Source: an uncultured Oscillospiraceae bacterium (GTDB lineage Bacteria; Bacillota; Clostridia; Oscillospirales; Oscillospiraceae). From it: a DNA stretch of 64,000 bases. The notes beneath the pieces are model-generated. The model was not told the DNA's origin. It saw only the letters and a program-made list of their open reading frames with translations, and did no database searches. The number at the start of each line of letters is the position of its first letter. The stretch's first letter is position 1. Location of the stretch: assembly GCA_934667095.1 (NCBI GenBank), contig CAKULE010000004.1:62001-126000 (forward strand). The letters are read 5' to 3'. Of the stretch, positions 18,894 to 24,908 are shown piece by piece. The position numbers were made by a program, and so were the translations under genes.

Positions 18894-18940
18894 GGGTTAT
18901 TGCACTGCCGACGCCTTCCTCCAACTCAACAAAATATTTA
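18894..18940 (+). repeat. Left attachment repeat (attL)
   Basis: The first copy of a 47-bp direct repeat starting GGGTTATTGCACTGCCGACG; the second is at 24909-24955. The copies differ at 18917 (T versus C) and 18936 (A versus C). Its Xer-like half-site ACTCAACAAAA and centre TATTTA are followed on the phage side by CTAAAATTGGA, a weak inverse of the first arm. The 204 bp between radA and this repeat contain no recognisable gene. Confidence 0.8.
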
Positions 18941-18968
18941 CTAAAATTGGAAATTGCAGAAACAGAAA

Positions 18969-18997
18969 AGCAGGGGTGCAAGGCCCCTGCTTTTTTA
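18969..18997. terminator. Bidirectional terminator at the left edge of the prophage
   Basis: AGCAGGGG pairs with CCCCTGCT around a 7-nt loop, with TTTTTT on the right and an A-rich flank on the left. It can stop the leftward coiled-coil gene and any readthrough from radA. Confidence 0.8.
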
Positions 18998-19297
18998 TGC
19001 CTGTTTTGCTTCCCGGAGGTGCTGCCTGACAACGGATTCCAGTGCTTCCAGCCGCCACTCCAGCTTGTCGGTGCGGTCGGCGATCTTCTCGTCGATGTGT
19101 TCCAGGATGCTTTCGTGGCCCTCGGCCAGCAGTTTGATAGCCGGCTTGATCTCGTGGTCCAGCGTGGCCTCGACCCGGATCAGCCGCCGATCCATTGTTT
19201 CAAGTCTCTGGTCCATCGTTGCAAGCTGCCCGCTGATGGGGGTCAATTTTGCGTCTATCATTTGACTTATTGCTTCCAGCAGTTCGTTGTCTGTCAT
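18995..19297 (-). CDS. Small coiled-coil protein, leftward, phage-borne
   Basis: A 100-residue, highly charged, mostly helical protein. Repeated short motifs such as MDQRLETMDRRL and HEIKPAIKLLAEGH suggest a coiled coil throughout; there is no membrane segment or known catalytic motif. The ATG follows AAAGGAGG. It is transcribed opposite to the structural genes, next to the repressor, a typical place for lysogeny or accessory functions. Function unknown. Confidence 0.75.
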   Translation of the reverse strand: MTDNELLEAISQMIDAKLTPISGQLATMDQRLETMDRRLIRVEATLDHEIKPAIKLLAEGHESILEHIDEKIADRTDKLEWRLEALESVVRQHLREAKQA

Positions 19298-19322
19298 GTA
19301 CTGCGCCTCCTTTGTGGCCCCT

Positions 19323-19352
19323 ATTCTACCATCGGGCTCCGGTAGAAGTCAA
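19323..19352 (-). promoter_or_regulatory. Promoter with overlapping inverted repeat for the coiled-coil gene
   Basis: Read leftward: TTGACT, 18 nt, TAGAAT, placed about 25 bp before the start codon. TCTACC and GGTAGA, 10 nt apart, form an inverted repeat across the -10 and spacer, suitable as an operator. Its binder is unknown; the adjacent Xre repressor is the obvious candidate. Confidence 0.55.
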
Positions 19353-19394
19353 GCCCCCCCGGAGGAAATGGCAGAGGGCACGGCTGCCATGCAA

Positions 19395-19435
19395 GGCCGG
19401 GGAGCTCCGGTGTACTTCCGGTGCTCCCATCGGCC
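19395..19435 (+). other. Long hairpin in the non-coding stretch of the prophage
   Basis: GGCCGGGGAGC pairs with GCTCCCATCGGCC, with an inner CCGG/CCGG pair and a 7-nt loop. It lies in the gene-poor interval 19353-19540 and could be a structured RNA or a packaging or origin signal of the single-stranded genome. No coding sequence is convincing here. Confidence 0.5.
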
Positions 19436-19540
19436 GGACATACCGCTTGCCCGGCGCTGCTCAGAGTGCGGGCAGGGGGAAGCTGCCCTTCGTGCCGGAC
19501 ACCGGGCCGGGCCCAGCTGGGGCTATGCCTTATTGACCGA

Positions 19541-19759
19541 TCACCGGGGCCAACGCATACCCTTCGGCAGCCCCAAGATATAGTCGGCAGAGACCCCATA
19601 GAATTTGCAGAGTTTCGCAAGGCGTCCCACGGTCATTTCCTGCAGGCCGCTTTCGTACTTGTAGATCTGCTGTTGGGTTGTCCCCAAGATCTGCGCAACG
19701 TCCTTTTGGGTTAAGTCCTGATCTTCTCGCAGTGCTCGTAGTCTTTCGTGCACTTCCAT
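19541..19759 (-). CDS. Xre-family (cI-like) transcriptional repressor of the prophage
   Basis: A 72-residue helix-turn-helix protein: LRALREDQDLTQKDVAQILG begins the first helices, then TTQQQIYKYESG is the recognition region and FYGVSADYILGLPKG the usual C-terminal end. I chose the ATG 9 nt behind GGAG; an ATG five codons upstream is also possible. It is transcribed leftward, divergently from the phage genes, as a lysogeny repressor would be. It probably controls the divergent promoter at 19818-19846. Confidence 0.85.
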   Translation of the reverse strand: MEVHERLRALREDQDLTQKDVAQILGTTQQQIYKYESGLQEMTVGRLAKLCKFYGVSADYILGLPKGMRWPR

Positions 19760-19817
19760 AAACTGTGTCTCCATTCTGCTATTTTTGCAGATTATAAAAC
19801 ACCCTAAAAGGTTTTTC

Positions 19818-19846
19818 TTGACTTTATGCCTCTTAGGATGTATCCT
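19818..19846 (+). promoter_or_regulatory. Rightward early promoter of the prophage
   Basis: TTGACT, 17 nt, TATCCT, located between the repressor gene and the first rightward phage gene. Short repeats related to CCTAAAAGG, CTTAGGAT and CCTTAAAAG around it may be operator half-sites. On the opposite strand TATAAT (19791-19796) may serve the repressor gene. Confidence 0.6.
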
Positions 19847-19894
19847 TGAACTTAGATAAGCCTTAAAAGATGTTAAATGAAAGGAGATTAAAAG

Positions 19895-20038
19895 GTGGAC
19901 GAACAAAAGCGGACCGAGAGGTTAGACCGCATTTTAGGTGTGTGTGAATACGGCCTGCTGTGCTGCCTTTTGGGCTTTAATGGCTGGATGTTGTTGATTC
20001 TACTGAAGACACTTTTTATTTTGCTTCGAACTGGTTGA
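19895..20038 (+). CDS. 47-residue single-span membrane protein of the inovirus
   Basis: A GTG-started frame 8 nt behind AAGGAG. A charged N terminus (DEQKRTERLDR) is followed by a hydrophobic stretch from about residue 19 to 44 (LLCCLLGFNGWMLLILLKTL), so one or two membrane helices. The next gene's Shine-Dalgarno overlaps the stop codon. Inoviruses commonly carry such tiny membrane proteins; the exact role is not evident. Confidence 0.7.
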   Translation: MDEQKRTERLDRILGVCEYGLLCCLLGFNGWMLLILLKTLFILLRTG

Positions 20039-20052
20039 AAGGAGAATACGAA

Positions 20053-20307
20053 ATGCAATTTGAAAAAGATGTGAAGTTTCTGGGGATGAGCACTGCCAAT
20101 GTGCTGAGTGACGGCGGTGCGTATTACACGGTGAGTCTCTTTGAGCAGCAGACCCGCACCTCTCTGGCGCTCAATATCATGGACACGGACATGAATCAGG
20201 AGGTTCTGGATACGCTGGGGGCCTGCGTGTTCGGCGATGAACTCCATGCTGTCTTTGAGCTGCGGCCCAAGGACAAGCTGTACCGGCTGCGTCTGCTCCG
20301 TGTGTGA
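20053..20307 (+). CDS. 84-residue small protein, candidate ssDNA-binding protein
   Basis: The ATG lies 8 nt behind AAAGGAG. The sequence is beta-rich without a membrane span (e.g. GGAYYTVSLFEQQTRTSLAL, then ELHAVFELRPKDKLYRLRL). Size, early position and composition suit a gV-type protein that coats the single-stranded genome before assembly, but no signature proves it. This is an inference from location and fold-like pattern only. Confidence 0.6.
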   Translation: MQFEKDVKFLGMSTANVLSDGGAYYTVSLFEQQTRTSLALNIMDTDMNQEVLDTLGACVFGDELHAVFELRPKDKLYRLRLLRV

Positions 20308-20318
20308 GATATACAAAG

Positions 20319-20352
20319 CCCTCCTGTCCGCGGTGTCACCGGGGCAGGAGGG
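20319..20352 (+). promoter_or_regulatory. Hairpin that buries a Shine-Dalgarno sequence
   Basis: CCCTCCTG (20319-20326) is the perfect complement of CAGGAGGG (20345-20352), which contains the ribosome-binding site of the next phage gene. The stem lacks a T run, so it is better read as translational control than as a terminator. Confidence 0.5.
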
Positions 20353-20359
20353 AGCAGCG

Positions 20360-20575
20360 CTGAATATCAATGTTCGGTATACGCCTTCGGATGAGGTTCT
20401 GGCTTTGCGGCAGCGGATCGCCGAGCTGGAGGCCAGAGCGGAAAAGCTGGAGCAGGAGAACCGGCGCTTTGAATACCGGTACTGCTGTGAGGTCCAGATG
20501 AAGGACCAGCTGGTGGACTACGTCCGGGCACAGGGCGTGAAGATCCCGGACAGGCTGCTGCGGCACATTTTTTGA
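20360..20575 (+). CDS. 71-residue coiled-coil inovirus protein (possible CTG start)
   Basis: The frame has no ATG. The best start is CTG 7 nt after AGGAGGG, giving LNINVRYTPSDEV and then a strong heptad segment (LALRQRIAELEARAEKLEQE); GTG at 20300 or 20333 is possible but lacks a ribosome-binding site. The protein is charged and soluble. Function unknown; a small scaffold or assembly protein is plausible. The ribosome-binding site lies in a hairpin with the end of the preceding gene region. Confidence 0.6.
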   Translation: MNINVRYTPSDEVLALRQRIAELEARAEKLEQENRRFEYRYCCEVQMKDQLVDYVRAQGVKIPDRLLRHIF

Positions 20576-20578
20576 ACT

Positions 20579-20653
20579 GGCGGGGTGGTGTAAAGGCTAA
20601 CATTCCGGCTTTGTCTCCCGGCGCTCCGGGTTCGAGTCCCGGCCCTGCACCCA
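20579..20653 (+). tRNA. tRNA-like gene in the inovirus, apparent anticodon TGT
   Basis: The 75 nt fold as a cloverleaf: acceptor GGCGGGG/CCCTGCA (G1-A72 mismatch, one G-T pair), D-stem GTGT/ACAT with GG in the loop, anticodon stem CCGGC/CCCGG (C-C mismatch next to the loop) with loop TTTGTCT, T-stem CCGGG/CCCGG with loop TTCGAGT, then C and an encoded CCA. Strict spacing gives anticodon TGT (Thr). Because of the C-C mismatch, a 9-nt loop also allows TTG (Gln) or GTC (Asp). It may be functional, degenerate, or a structural mimic. Confidence 0.65.
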
Positions 20654-20668
20654 CGGCGGAAACGCCGT
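20653..20668 (+). other. GNRA-tetraloop hairpin after the tRNA-like gene
   Basis: ACGGCG-GAAA-CGCCGT is a perfect 6-bp stem with a GAAA tetraloop, starting on the last base of the encoded CCA. It may define the 3' end of the tRNA-like transcript or stabilise the downstream coat mRNA. Confidence 0.5.
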
Positions 20669-20711
20669 TCACCCATTGTTGTAGACCCAAAATCTGAGGA
20701 AAGGGGGTAAT

Positions 20712-20921
20712 CTGACATCTGCTACTTCTACTGCTCTGACCAGTGAAGCCTTCAAGAGCGTTATGACTGCGCTGCAGGCTCAGTTGAGCGTGTCCACCAT
20801 CGTGGAGATTCTGGCTTATGTGGCTGGTATCTCCATCGGCATGGTCTTTGTATGGTGGGGCGTTCGGAAGGCAACCCGTGCACTTATGGGCGCCTTCAAG
20901 AAGGGCAAGCTCCGGCTGTGA
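20712..20921 (+). CDS. Probable inovirus major coat protein
   Basis: About 69 residues: a polar Ser/Thr/Gln-rich N-terminal half (SEAFKSVMTALQAQL), one hydrophobic helix (IVEILAYVAGISIGMVFVWW) and a basic C terminus (GAFKKGKLRL). This is the pVIII plan in which the basic tail contacts the DNA. No ATG, GTG or TTG exists between the upstream in-frame stop (20682) and the body; the apparent start is CTG 4 nt after AAAGGGGG. No classical signal peptide is visible. A strong terminator follows, as expected for the most abundant virion protein. Confidence 0.75.
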   Translation: MTSATSTALTSEAFKSVMTALQAQLSVSTIVEILAYVAGISIGMVFVWWGVRKATRALMGAFKKGKLRL

Positions 20922-20933
20922 CCCTCTGCCTCT

Positions 20934-20968
20934 GGGGCGTTCCCTGCGCGGGAGCGCCCCAATTTTTT
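20934..20968 (+). terminator. Rho-independent terminator after the coat gene
   Basis: GGGGCG-TTCCC pairs with GGGAG-CGCCCC and is followed by AATTTTTTT. A central terminator after the coat gene is a classical feature of filamentous phage transcription. Confidence 0.85.
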
Positions 20969-20983
20969 TGAAAGGATGATTTG

Positions 20984-21130
20984 ATGGATTTGAATGAGAT
21001 CATCGTGCTGTATGTGGACTGCATCAAGATCGCGCTGCCGTTCACGATTACCTTTTACATCTGCAATCTGTTGGTCAGTACCTTCCTCCGGACGGCCTTC
21101 GGCGGGAAGCTGACCTTCCGGTCCTTCTGA
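20984..21130 (+). CDS. 48-residue small membrane protein of the inovirus
   Basis: ATG behind AAAGGATG. The middle is hydrophobic (IALPFTITFYICNLLVS) with a short acidic N terminus and a basic C terminus (RTAFGGKLTF). Its TGA overlaps the ATG of the Zot-like gene (TGATG), so the two are coupled. Size and place resemble minor cap proteins such as pVII/pIX, but homology is not shown. Confidence 0.7.
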   Translation: MDLNEIIVLYVDCIKIALPFTITFYICNLLVSTFLRTAFGGKLTFRSF

Positions 21131-21903
21131 TGGCGGCGGTCAACGATCTGCTGCGGGGCTCCAAGAAGCTGACGGATCTCCGGGCCTCGCTGCGGTATAA
21201 GTCGGAGTTCCGGCGTGAGCATCCCACCTATTTCGATCCGGAGGGGCTGCTGGTGTTCTGCGGACCGCAGGGCTCCGGCAAAACGCTGTCCGCCGTGCAG
21301 TACTGCCGGAAGGTGCTGCAGGAATATCCGCACTGTAAATTTGTCACCAACGTGGAGATCAAGGGGATCCCGGAGGACATCGAGGTCATTGAGTACAACG
21401 GTCTGGATACTCTCTTTGATGTGAGCAACGGCTATGATGGTGTTCTGTATCTGATCGATGAGATCCATCTGGAGTTCAACTCGCTGGAATCCAAGAATAT
21501 GAGCATTGAGGAAATGACCGAGTTTGCCCAGCAGCGGAAGCAGCGTAAGCATATTGTGGGGACCAGTCAGGTGTTCATGCGGTTGGCGAAGCCCCTGCGG
21601 GAGCAGATCAGGAACGTGGTGCTGTGCAAGAACTATTTCGGGCTGATCCAGCGCAATCAGCTGATCGACGGCACCACGGCCACCGAGGAGAACGGGAAGC
21701 TGCAGTGCGATGTGAAGGGGAATTATTGGTGGTTCCACACCGGCGAGCTCTATGGCTGCTACGATACTTACGCGAAGATGAAACGCTATAAGAAAGAATG
21801 GAGGGGGAGAAGCGGTGCGCCGATTCCTTTGCCCTATGATGATCCTGCTGGCGCTGCTGCTGTCGGTCAGCGGCGCTCTGGCAGCGGAGGTACCCGAAGA
21901 TGA
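21130..21903 (+). CDS. Zot/pI-type phage assembly ATPase
   Basis: A P-loop NTPase driving extrusion of filamentous phage. The 257-residue product has Walker A GPQGSGKT at 45-52 and Walker B LYLIDEIH at 106-113, plus the HIVGTSQVFMRLAKPLREQIR segment typical of Zot proteins. The last about 30 residues are Pro/Gly/Ala-rich, overlap the next gene by 89 bp, and no C-terminal membrane helix is visible, whereas pI/Zot usually has one. The anchor may be supplied by a neighbouring small membrane protein. Assignment is strong; the C terminus is odd. Confidence 0.9.
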   Translation: MAAVNDLLRGSKKLTDLRASLRYKSEFRREHPTYFDPEGLLVFCGPQGSGKTLSAVQYCRKVLQEYPHCKFVTNVEIKGIPEDIEVIEYNGLDTLFDVSNGYDGVLYLIDEIHLEFNSLESKNMSIEEMTEFAQQRKQRKHIVGTSQVFMRLAKPLREQIRNVVLCKNYFGLIQRNQLIDGTTATEENGKLQCDVKGNYWWFHTGELYGCYDTYAKMKRYKKEWRGRSGAPIPLPYDDPAGAAAVGQRRSGSGGTRR

Positions 21904-22360
21904 AGAAATACTACTTCCACTTAGCATGGATGCGGCTATTGACTCAGGTTATGGTGTTGGGACGAGCTATACTGCGATTTTTTCGGGGATAGCGCAGAAG
22001 CTGCCCTATGGCAGCCATTACGTATACTGGCGGTCCGGCCAGTATGACTATCACTTGGCCTACGGCTCAGACCTTGCACTGTCCGGTACAACTTTTACGG
22101 CAGATTCCGTCACGGTCGTAAGCTACCGGATTTCCAACGGCTACAATACACAGGCTTCTTTCCTTGTGACGGAGGAAAGCGGCTTTACTTTACAAGCGGG
22201 AAGCTACCTTGTTTATTCGGACTTGGGCAGCTATCCGCAGCTATACAGCAGGGAGGTGGCAGACTATGCGAAAACGGCGTGTGTTATTCTGTGCAGCTTT
22301 GGCCTGTTTTATCTGTTTCGGGCTCTCTGGGCGTGCGTTGGCCAGCGGGGTTCTGATTGA
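21815..22360 (+). CDS. Secreted/membrane inovirus protein of unknown function
   Basis: GTG start behind GGAGGGGGAG, overlapping the Zot-like gene. The 181-residue product has a clear signal peptide (RRFLCPMMILLALLLS, probable cleavage after ALA near 24), a beta-rich extracellular part with many Tyr/Ser/Gly, and a C-terminal membrane helix (TACVILCSFGLFYLF). It looks like a type I membrane minor virion protein. It overlaps the following adsorption protein gene by 95 bp. Confidence 0.75.
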   Translation: MRRFLCPMMILLALLLSVSGALAAEVPEDEEILLPLSMDAAIDSGYGVGTSYTAIFSGIAQKLPYGSHYVYWRSGQYDYHLAYGSDLALSGTTFTADSVTVVSYRISNGYNTQASFLVTEESGFTLQAGSYLVYSDLGSYPQLYSREVADYAKTACVILCSFGLFYLFRALWACVGQRGSD

Positions 22361-23567
22361 CGATCTGCCCATAGACCCGTGGGGAGAGCTGGGGGAGATC
22401 CTCGGCGGGGGAGCGGTGGAGCCGGTTCAGCTGCCCAGTACAACTATTAATACTTGGTATTTGGATCTTTCTCAAGGGATCGGAATAGGTCGCGAATCTA
22501 CTGCATGGCCTTGGACTTCGAAATCTTATGTTTTTTCGTATTCATCTGGTGTTCCTAAAACTTTGGGTAAGGGTACTACAAATTGGAGTCCGTATCTTTC
22601 GATTTCTGCGAATTTGGGTTCTTATATTGATATTTCAACTTCTGTTTCTCTGGCCTACACAGTTGGCCAGTATCTGAATATTACAGCAGAGAATTCCAGT
22701 ATTCGCTTTTTTAACTATGATACCTCTTGCTTTATTGTGCCGGATGAAGTGCAGCTTCTTATTGACGGTGAACCTGCGAAGAATTCTAAAGGTGAATATT
22801 TGCGGACTTATCCTGTCTCTATTGATGGCTCTTTTTCGATTCCTGCCTTTTCTGGTATCTCTTATCAGATCAATGACTTTATCCATAAGATTGGCTTTCG
22901 GTTTCTCTTTACGGAAGATCATGTTGGGAAGATTTCGCTGGCTACAGACCAGAAGGAATATGGTTTCGGAGTGATCTTCACAGATAATTCTGTCGTTGAG
23001 GTAGCGGACAATCCCTTTAACCCCCCCGATCCAGACCCCGATCCGTCTCCCTCTGTCGGTCCGGACAACCCCGGCGGGGACACCGAAGAGGACGAGCAGA
23101 AGGGCCTGCTGCGTTCCATTCTGGACGCCATCGCCAACATCGGCCAGACCATCCTGAACGGGATCAAGGGCCTTTTCGTCCCGGATCAGGAGGACATTAC
23201 CGAGATCAAGGATAAGTACCAGACCCTTCTGGAGGAGCGGTTGGGCTTTGTCTATGAGGGCTATACCATGCTGTCAGACGGCTTTACTACTCTCCGGAAT
23301 TCCATGGGAGATGGTGAGGAATACACCTTTCATTTTCCCGGGGTGCAGCTGCCCTACCAGGGCGAGACCCTTACGATCATAGAGGAACAGGACGTTGACC
23401 TGGATAACGGCGTCTTTCAGGTGCTGCGGCCGGTGCTGGGCACCATCGTCAGTCTGATCGCCGTGGTGGGTGTGGTAAAGGTCTGCTTCCGGGTTGTGTC
23501 GGCCATTATCTCCGGCGTGAGCTTCTTCCAGTTCCAGAGCTCCAGCGATGGAGGTGATGAAGATTGA
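22266..23567 (+). CDS. pIII-like adsorption protein of the inovirus
   Basis: ATG 7 nt behind GGGAGG. The 433-residue product has a signal peptide (RKRRVLFCAALACFICF), a large beta-rich N-terminal domain, an Asp/Pro linker (NPPDPDPDPSPSVGPDN) near residue 253, a mixed segment, and a C-terminal helix (LRPVLGTIVSLIAVVGVV) followed by a polar tail. This N-domain/linker/C-anchor plan is that of pIII, which binds the host receptor and caps the virion. DNA from about 22440 to 22990 is visibly more AT-rich and uses T-ending codons unlike its neighbours, suggesting exchange of the receptor-binding domain. Confidence 0.8.
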   Translation: MRKRRVLFCAALACFICFGLSGRALASGVLIDDLPIDPWGELGEILGGGAVEPVQLPSTTINTWYLDLSQGIGIGRESTAWPWTSKSYVFSYSSGVPKTLGKGTTNWSPYLSISANLGSYIDISTSVSLAYTVGQYLNITAENSSIRFFNYDTSCFIVPDEVQLLIDGEPAKNSKGEYLRTYPVSIDGSFSIPAFSGISYQINDFIHKIGFRFLFTEDHVGKISLATDQKEYGFGVIFTDNSVVEVADNPFNPPDPDPDPSPSVGPDNPGGDTEEDEQKGLLRSILDAIANIGQTILNGIKGLFVPDQEDITEIKDKYQTLLEERLGFVYEGYTMLSDGFTTLRNSMGDGEEYTFHFPGVQLPYQGETLTIIEEQDVDLDNGVFQVLRPVLGTIVSLIAVVGVVKVCFRVVSAIISGVSFFQFQSSSDGGDED

Positions 23568-23845
23568 TTATCAAGGGACTGCTTCAGCTGGTCTATGGCC
23601 TGCTGAATCTGCTGCTGGTCTTTGACCTGCCCAACCTGCCGGATACCATCAAGACTTTGTTCGCGCAGTTCATTGGGTATCTGGAATCCGGGATCAACAT
23701 TATCCGGGCTTTCATCGGAGATACGGCCATGGGCGTTTGTGCGCTGCTGCTGACTCTCATCATCGGTCTGAACGTGGCCTATGCTCTGTATAGCTTTGTT
23801 TTCTGGGTGATTCGGAAGATCCCCATGCTCAACGTGAAGGAGTGA
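23564..23845 (+). CDS. Hydrophobic minor virion protein (pVI-like)
   Basis: TTG start 6 nt behind GGAGGTGAT, overlapping the preceding stop by 4 nt. The 93-residue product has a hydrophobic N terminus (GLLQLVYGLLNLLLVF), a central helix and a long membrane span (MGVCALLLTLIIGLNVAYALYS), ending basic (IRKIPMLNVKE). Position right after the pIII-like gene matches pVI, its partner at the virion tip. No sequence signature is available, so the name is by place and topology. Confidence 0.7.
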   Translation: MIIKGLLQLVYGLLNLLLVFDLPNLPDTIKTLFAQFIGYLESGINIIRAFIGDTAMGVCALLLTLIIGLNVAYALYSFVFWVIRKIPMLNVKE

Positions 23846-23963
23846 GCGGCAAACTCCCCGCACTCATCCCCGGGAGGGGAGAGGCGGGGAGTGCCGCACC
23901 GCCGCAGCCGTCAGGCTGCGGCTACCCCCCCGGGCTAACAGGGGGGTACTACCTACAAATAGG
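23846..23963 (+). other. Phage intergenic region with four stacked hairpins (candidate origin/packaging signal)
   Basis: Hairpin 1 (23846-23897) pairs GCGGCAAACTCCCCGC with GCGGGGAGTGCCGC. Hairpin 2 (23901-23922) is GCCGCAGCC-GTCA-GGCTGCGGC. Hairpin 3 (23923-23948) pairs TACCCCCC with GGGGGGTA. Hairpin 4 (23952-23963) is CCTA-CAAA-TAGG. They sit directly before the initiator gene, as the plus/minus origins and packaging signal do in Ff phages. Which hairpin is nicked cannot be told from sequence alone. Confidence 0.7.
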
Positions 23964-23983
23964 AAAATAATGGGGGCGAAATC

Positions 23984-24889
23984 ATGGAATCCAAGCTGCT
24001 CTACGATGCACTAAGCTTGACCTCCAAAATCGACAGCCCGGAGACGATCATGGAGCTGCTGGGGATCAGGAACGCCACATGGGAGGTTGTGAAGGGTGCT
24101 CATGGCTACAAGGACCGGTATTACTGGAATTCGATCTCTATTCACTTCAATGGCCGGGAGGATATGGGGGTCTGGCTGGAAATGATGGGTCAGGGCTGCC
24201 GGGCCTTTGAGACTTACGGCTCCGGCTGCTATGAGGATCTATTCGCCCATGTGCTGACAAATCCGGGACAGGTGAATCTGACCCGTTTGGATGTGGCCTT
24301 TGATGATCTGGATGGGCTGCTGGATATGGCCGAGCTGGTGGACGATACCAGAGCGGGCCGCTTCGTCAGCCGGTTTTCAGACTGGCAGTGCATTTTAGGC
24401 AGTAAGGGCGATTCCGTTACCCACGGTTCCCAGAAGTCGGAAATCTTCATCCGAATCTACGATAAGGCCATGGAGCGAGGCTTCACCGATGGTCGCCACT
24501 GGATTAGGACGGAGCTGCAGCTTCGGCGGGATCGGGCCCTGGCTTTCATCAATCAGATGGGCAGTGCGGGAGACCGCTTCGGCGGAGTGCTGCTGAACTA
24601 TCTGCGGTACATAGAGGATACGGGTATGGATTCCAACCGCTGGCGCTGGCCCATGCGGGCATACTGGGAACGGCTTACTGGTGAGGCACAGAAAATCTCG
24701 CTTTACACCAAGCCCGGGACGGACTATAATAAAGCTAATCTTGAGCACTACGTTTATGAGATGTCCCAGGGCGCTGCATACACGCTGCTTCAGCTGGACG
24801 GTCCGGACGAGTATCTGCGGCGTATGCAGGTTCGTCCGCCGAATCTGAATCCCAAGTATCAGCGGCTGATAGATCTGTATAAGAAATGA
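23984..24889 (+). CDS. Rolling-circle replication initiator (Rep_trans family)
   Basis: The 301-residue product matches the replication initiation factor family of rolling-circle plasmids and inoviruses: NLTRLDVAFDD (metal-binding Asp region) near 98-108, then IRIYDKAMERG with candidate nucleophile Tyr159, and WIRTELQLRR with Glu177 near 173-182. It would nick the plus origin, probably in the hairpins just upstream. ATG with weak GGGGGCG upstream. It is the last phage gene before attR. Confidence 0.88.
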   Translation: MESKLLYDALSLTSKIDSPETIMELLGIRNATWEVVKGAHGYKDRYYWNSISIHFNGREDMGVWLEMMGQGCRAFETYGSGCYEDLFAHVLTNPGQVNLTRLDVAFDDLDGLLDMAELVDDTRAGRFVSRFSDWQCILGSKGDSVTHGSQKSEIFIRIYDKAMERGFTDGRHWIRTELQLRRDRALAFINQMGSAGDRFGGVLLNYLRYIEDTGMDSNRWRWPMRAYWERLTGEAQKISLYTKPGTDYNKANLEHYVYEMSQGAAYTLLQLDGPDEYLRRMQVRPPNLNPKYQRLIDLYKK

Positions 24890-24908
24890 GAAAGGAGGAG
24901 CCTTGAAA

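Noticed and set aside
18875..19345. 156-codon + frame beginning before attL
   Set aside because: It runs across the attachment repeat, a bidirectional terminator and antisense to the coiled-coil gene; no ribosome-binding site.
19321..19620. 99-codon - frame overlapping the repressor
   Set aside because: Overlaps the Xre gene in another frame and the structured stretch; low-complexity and without start signal.
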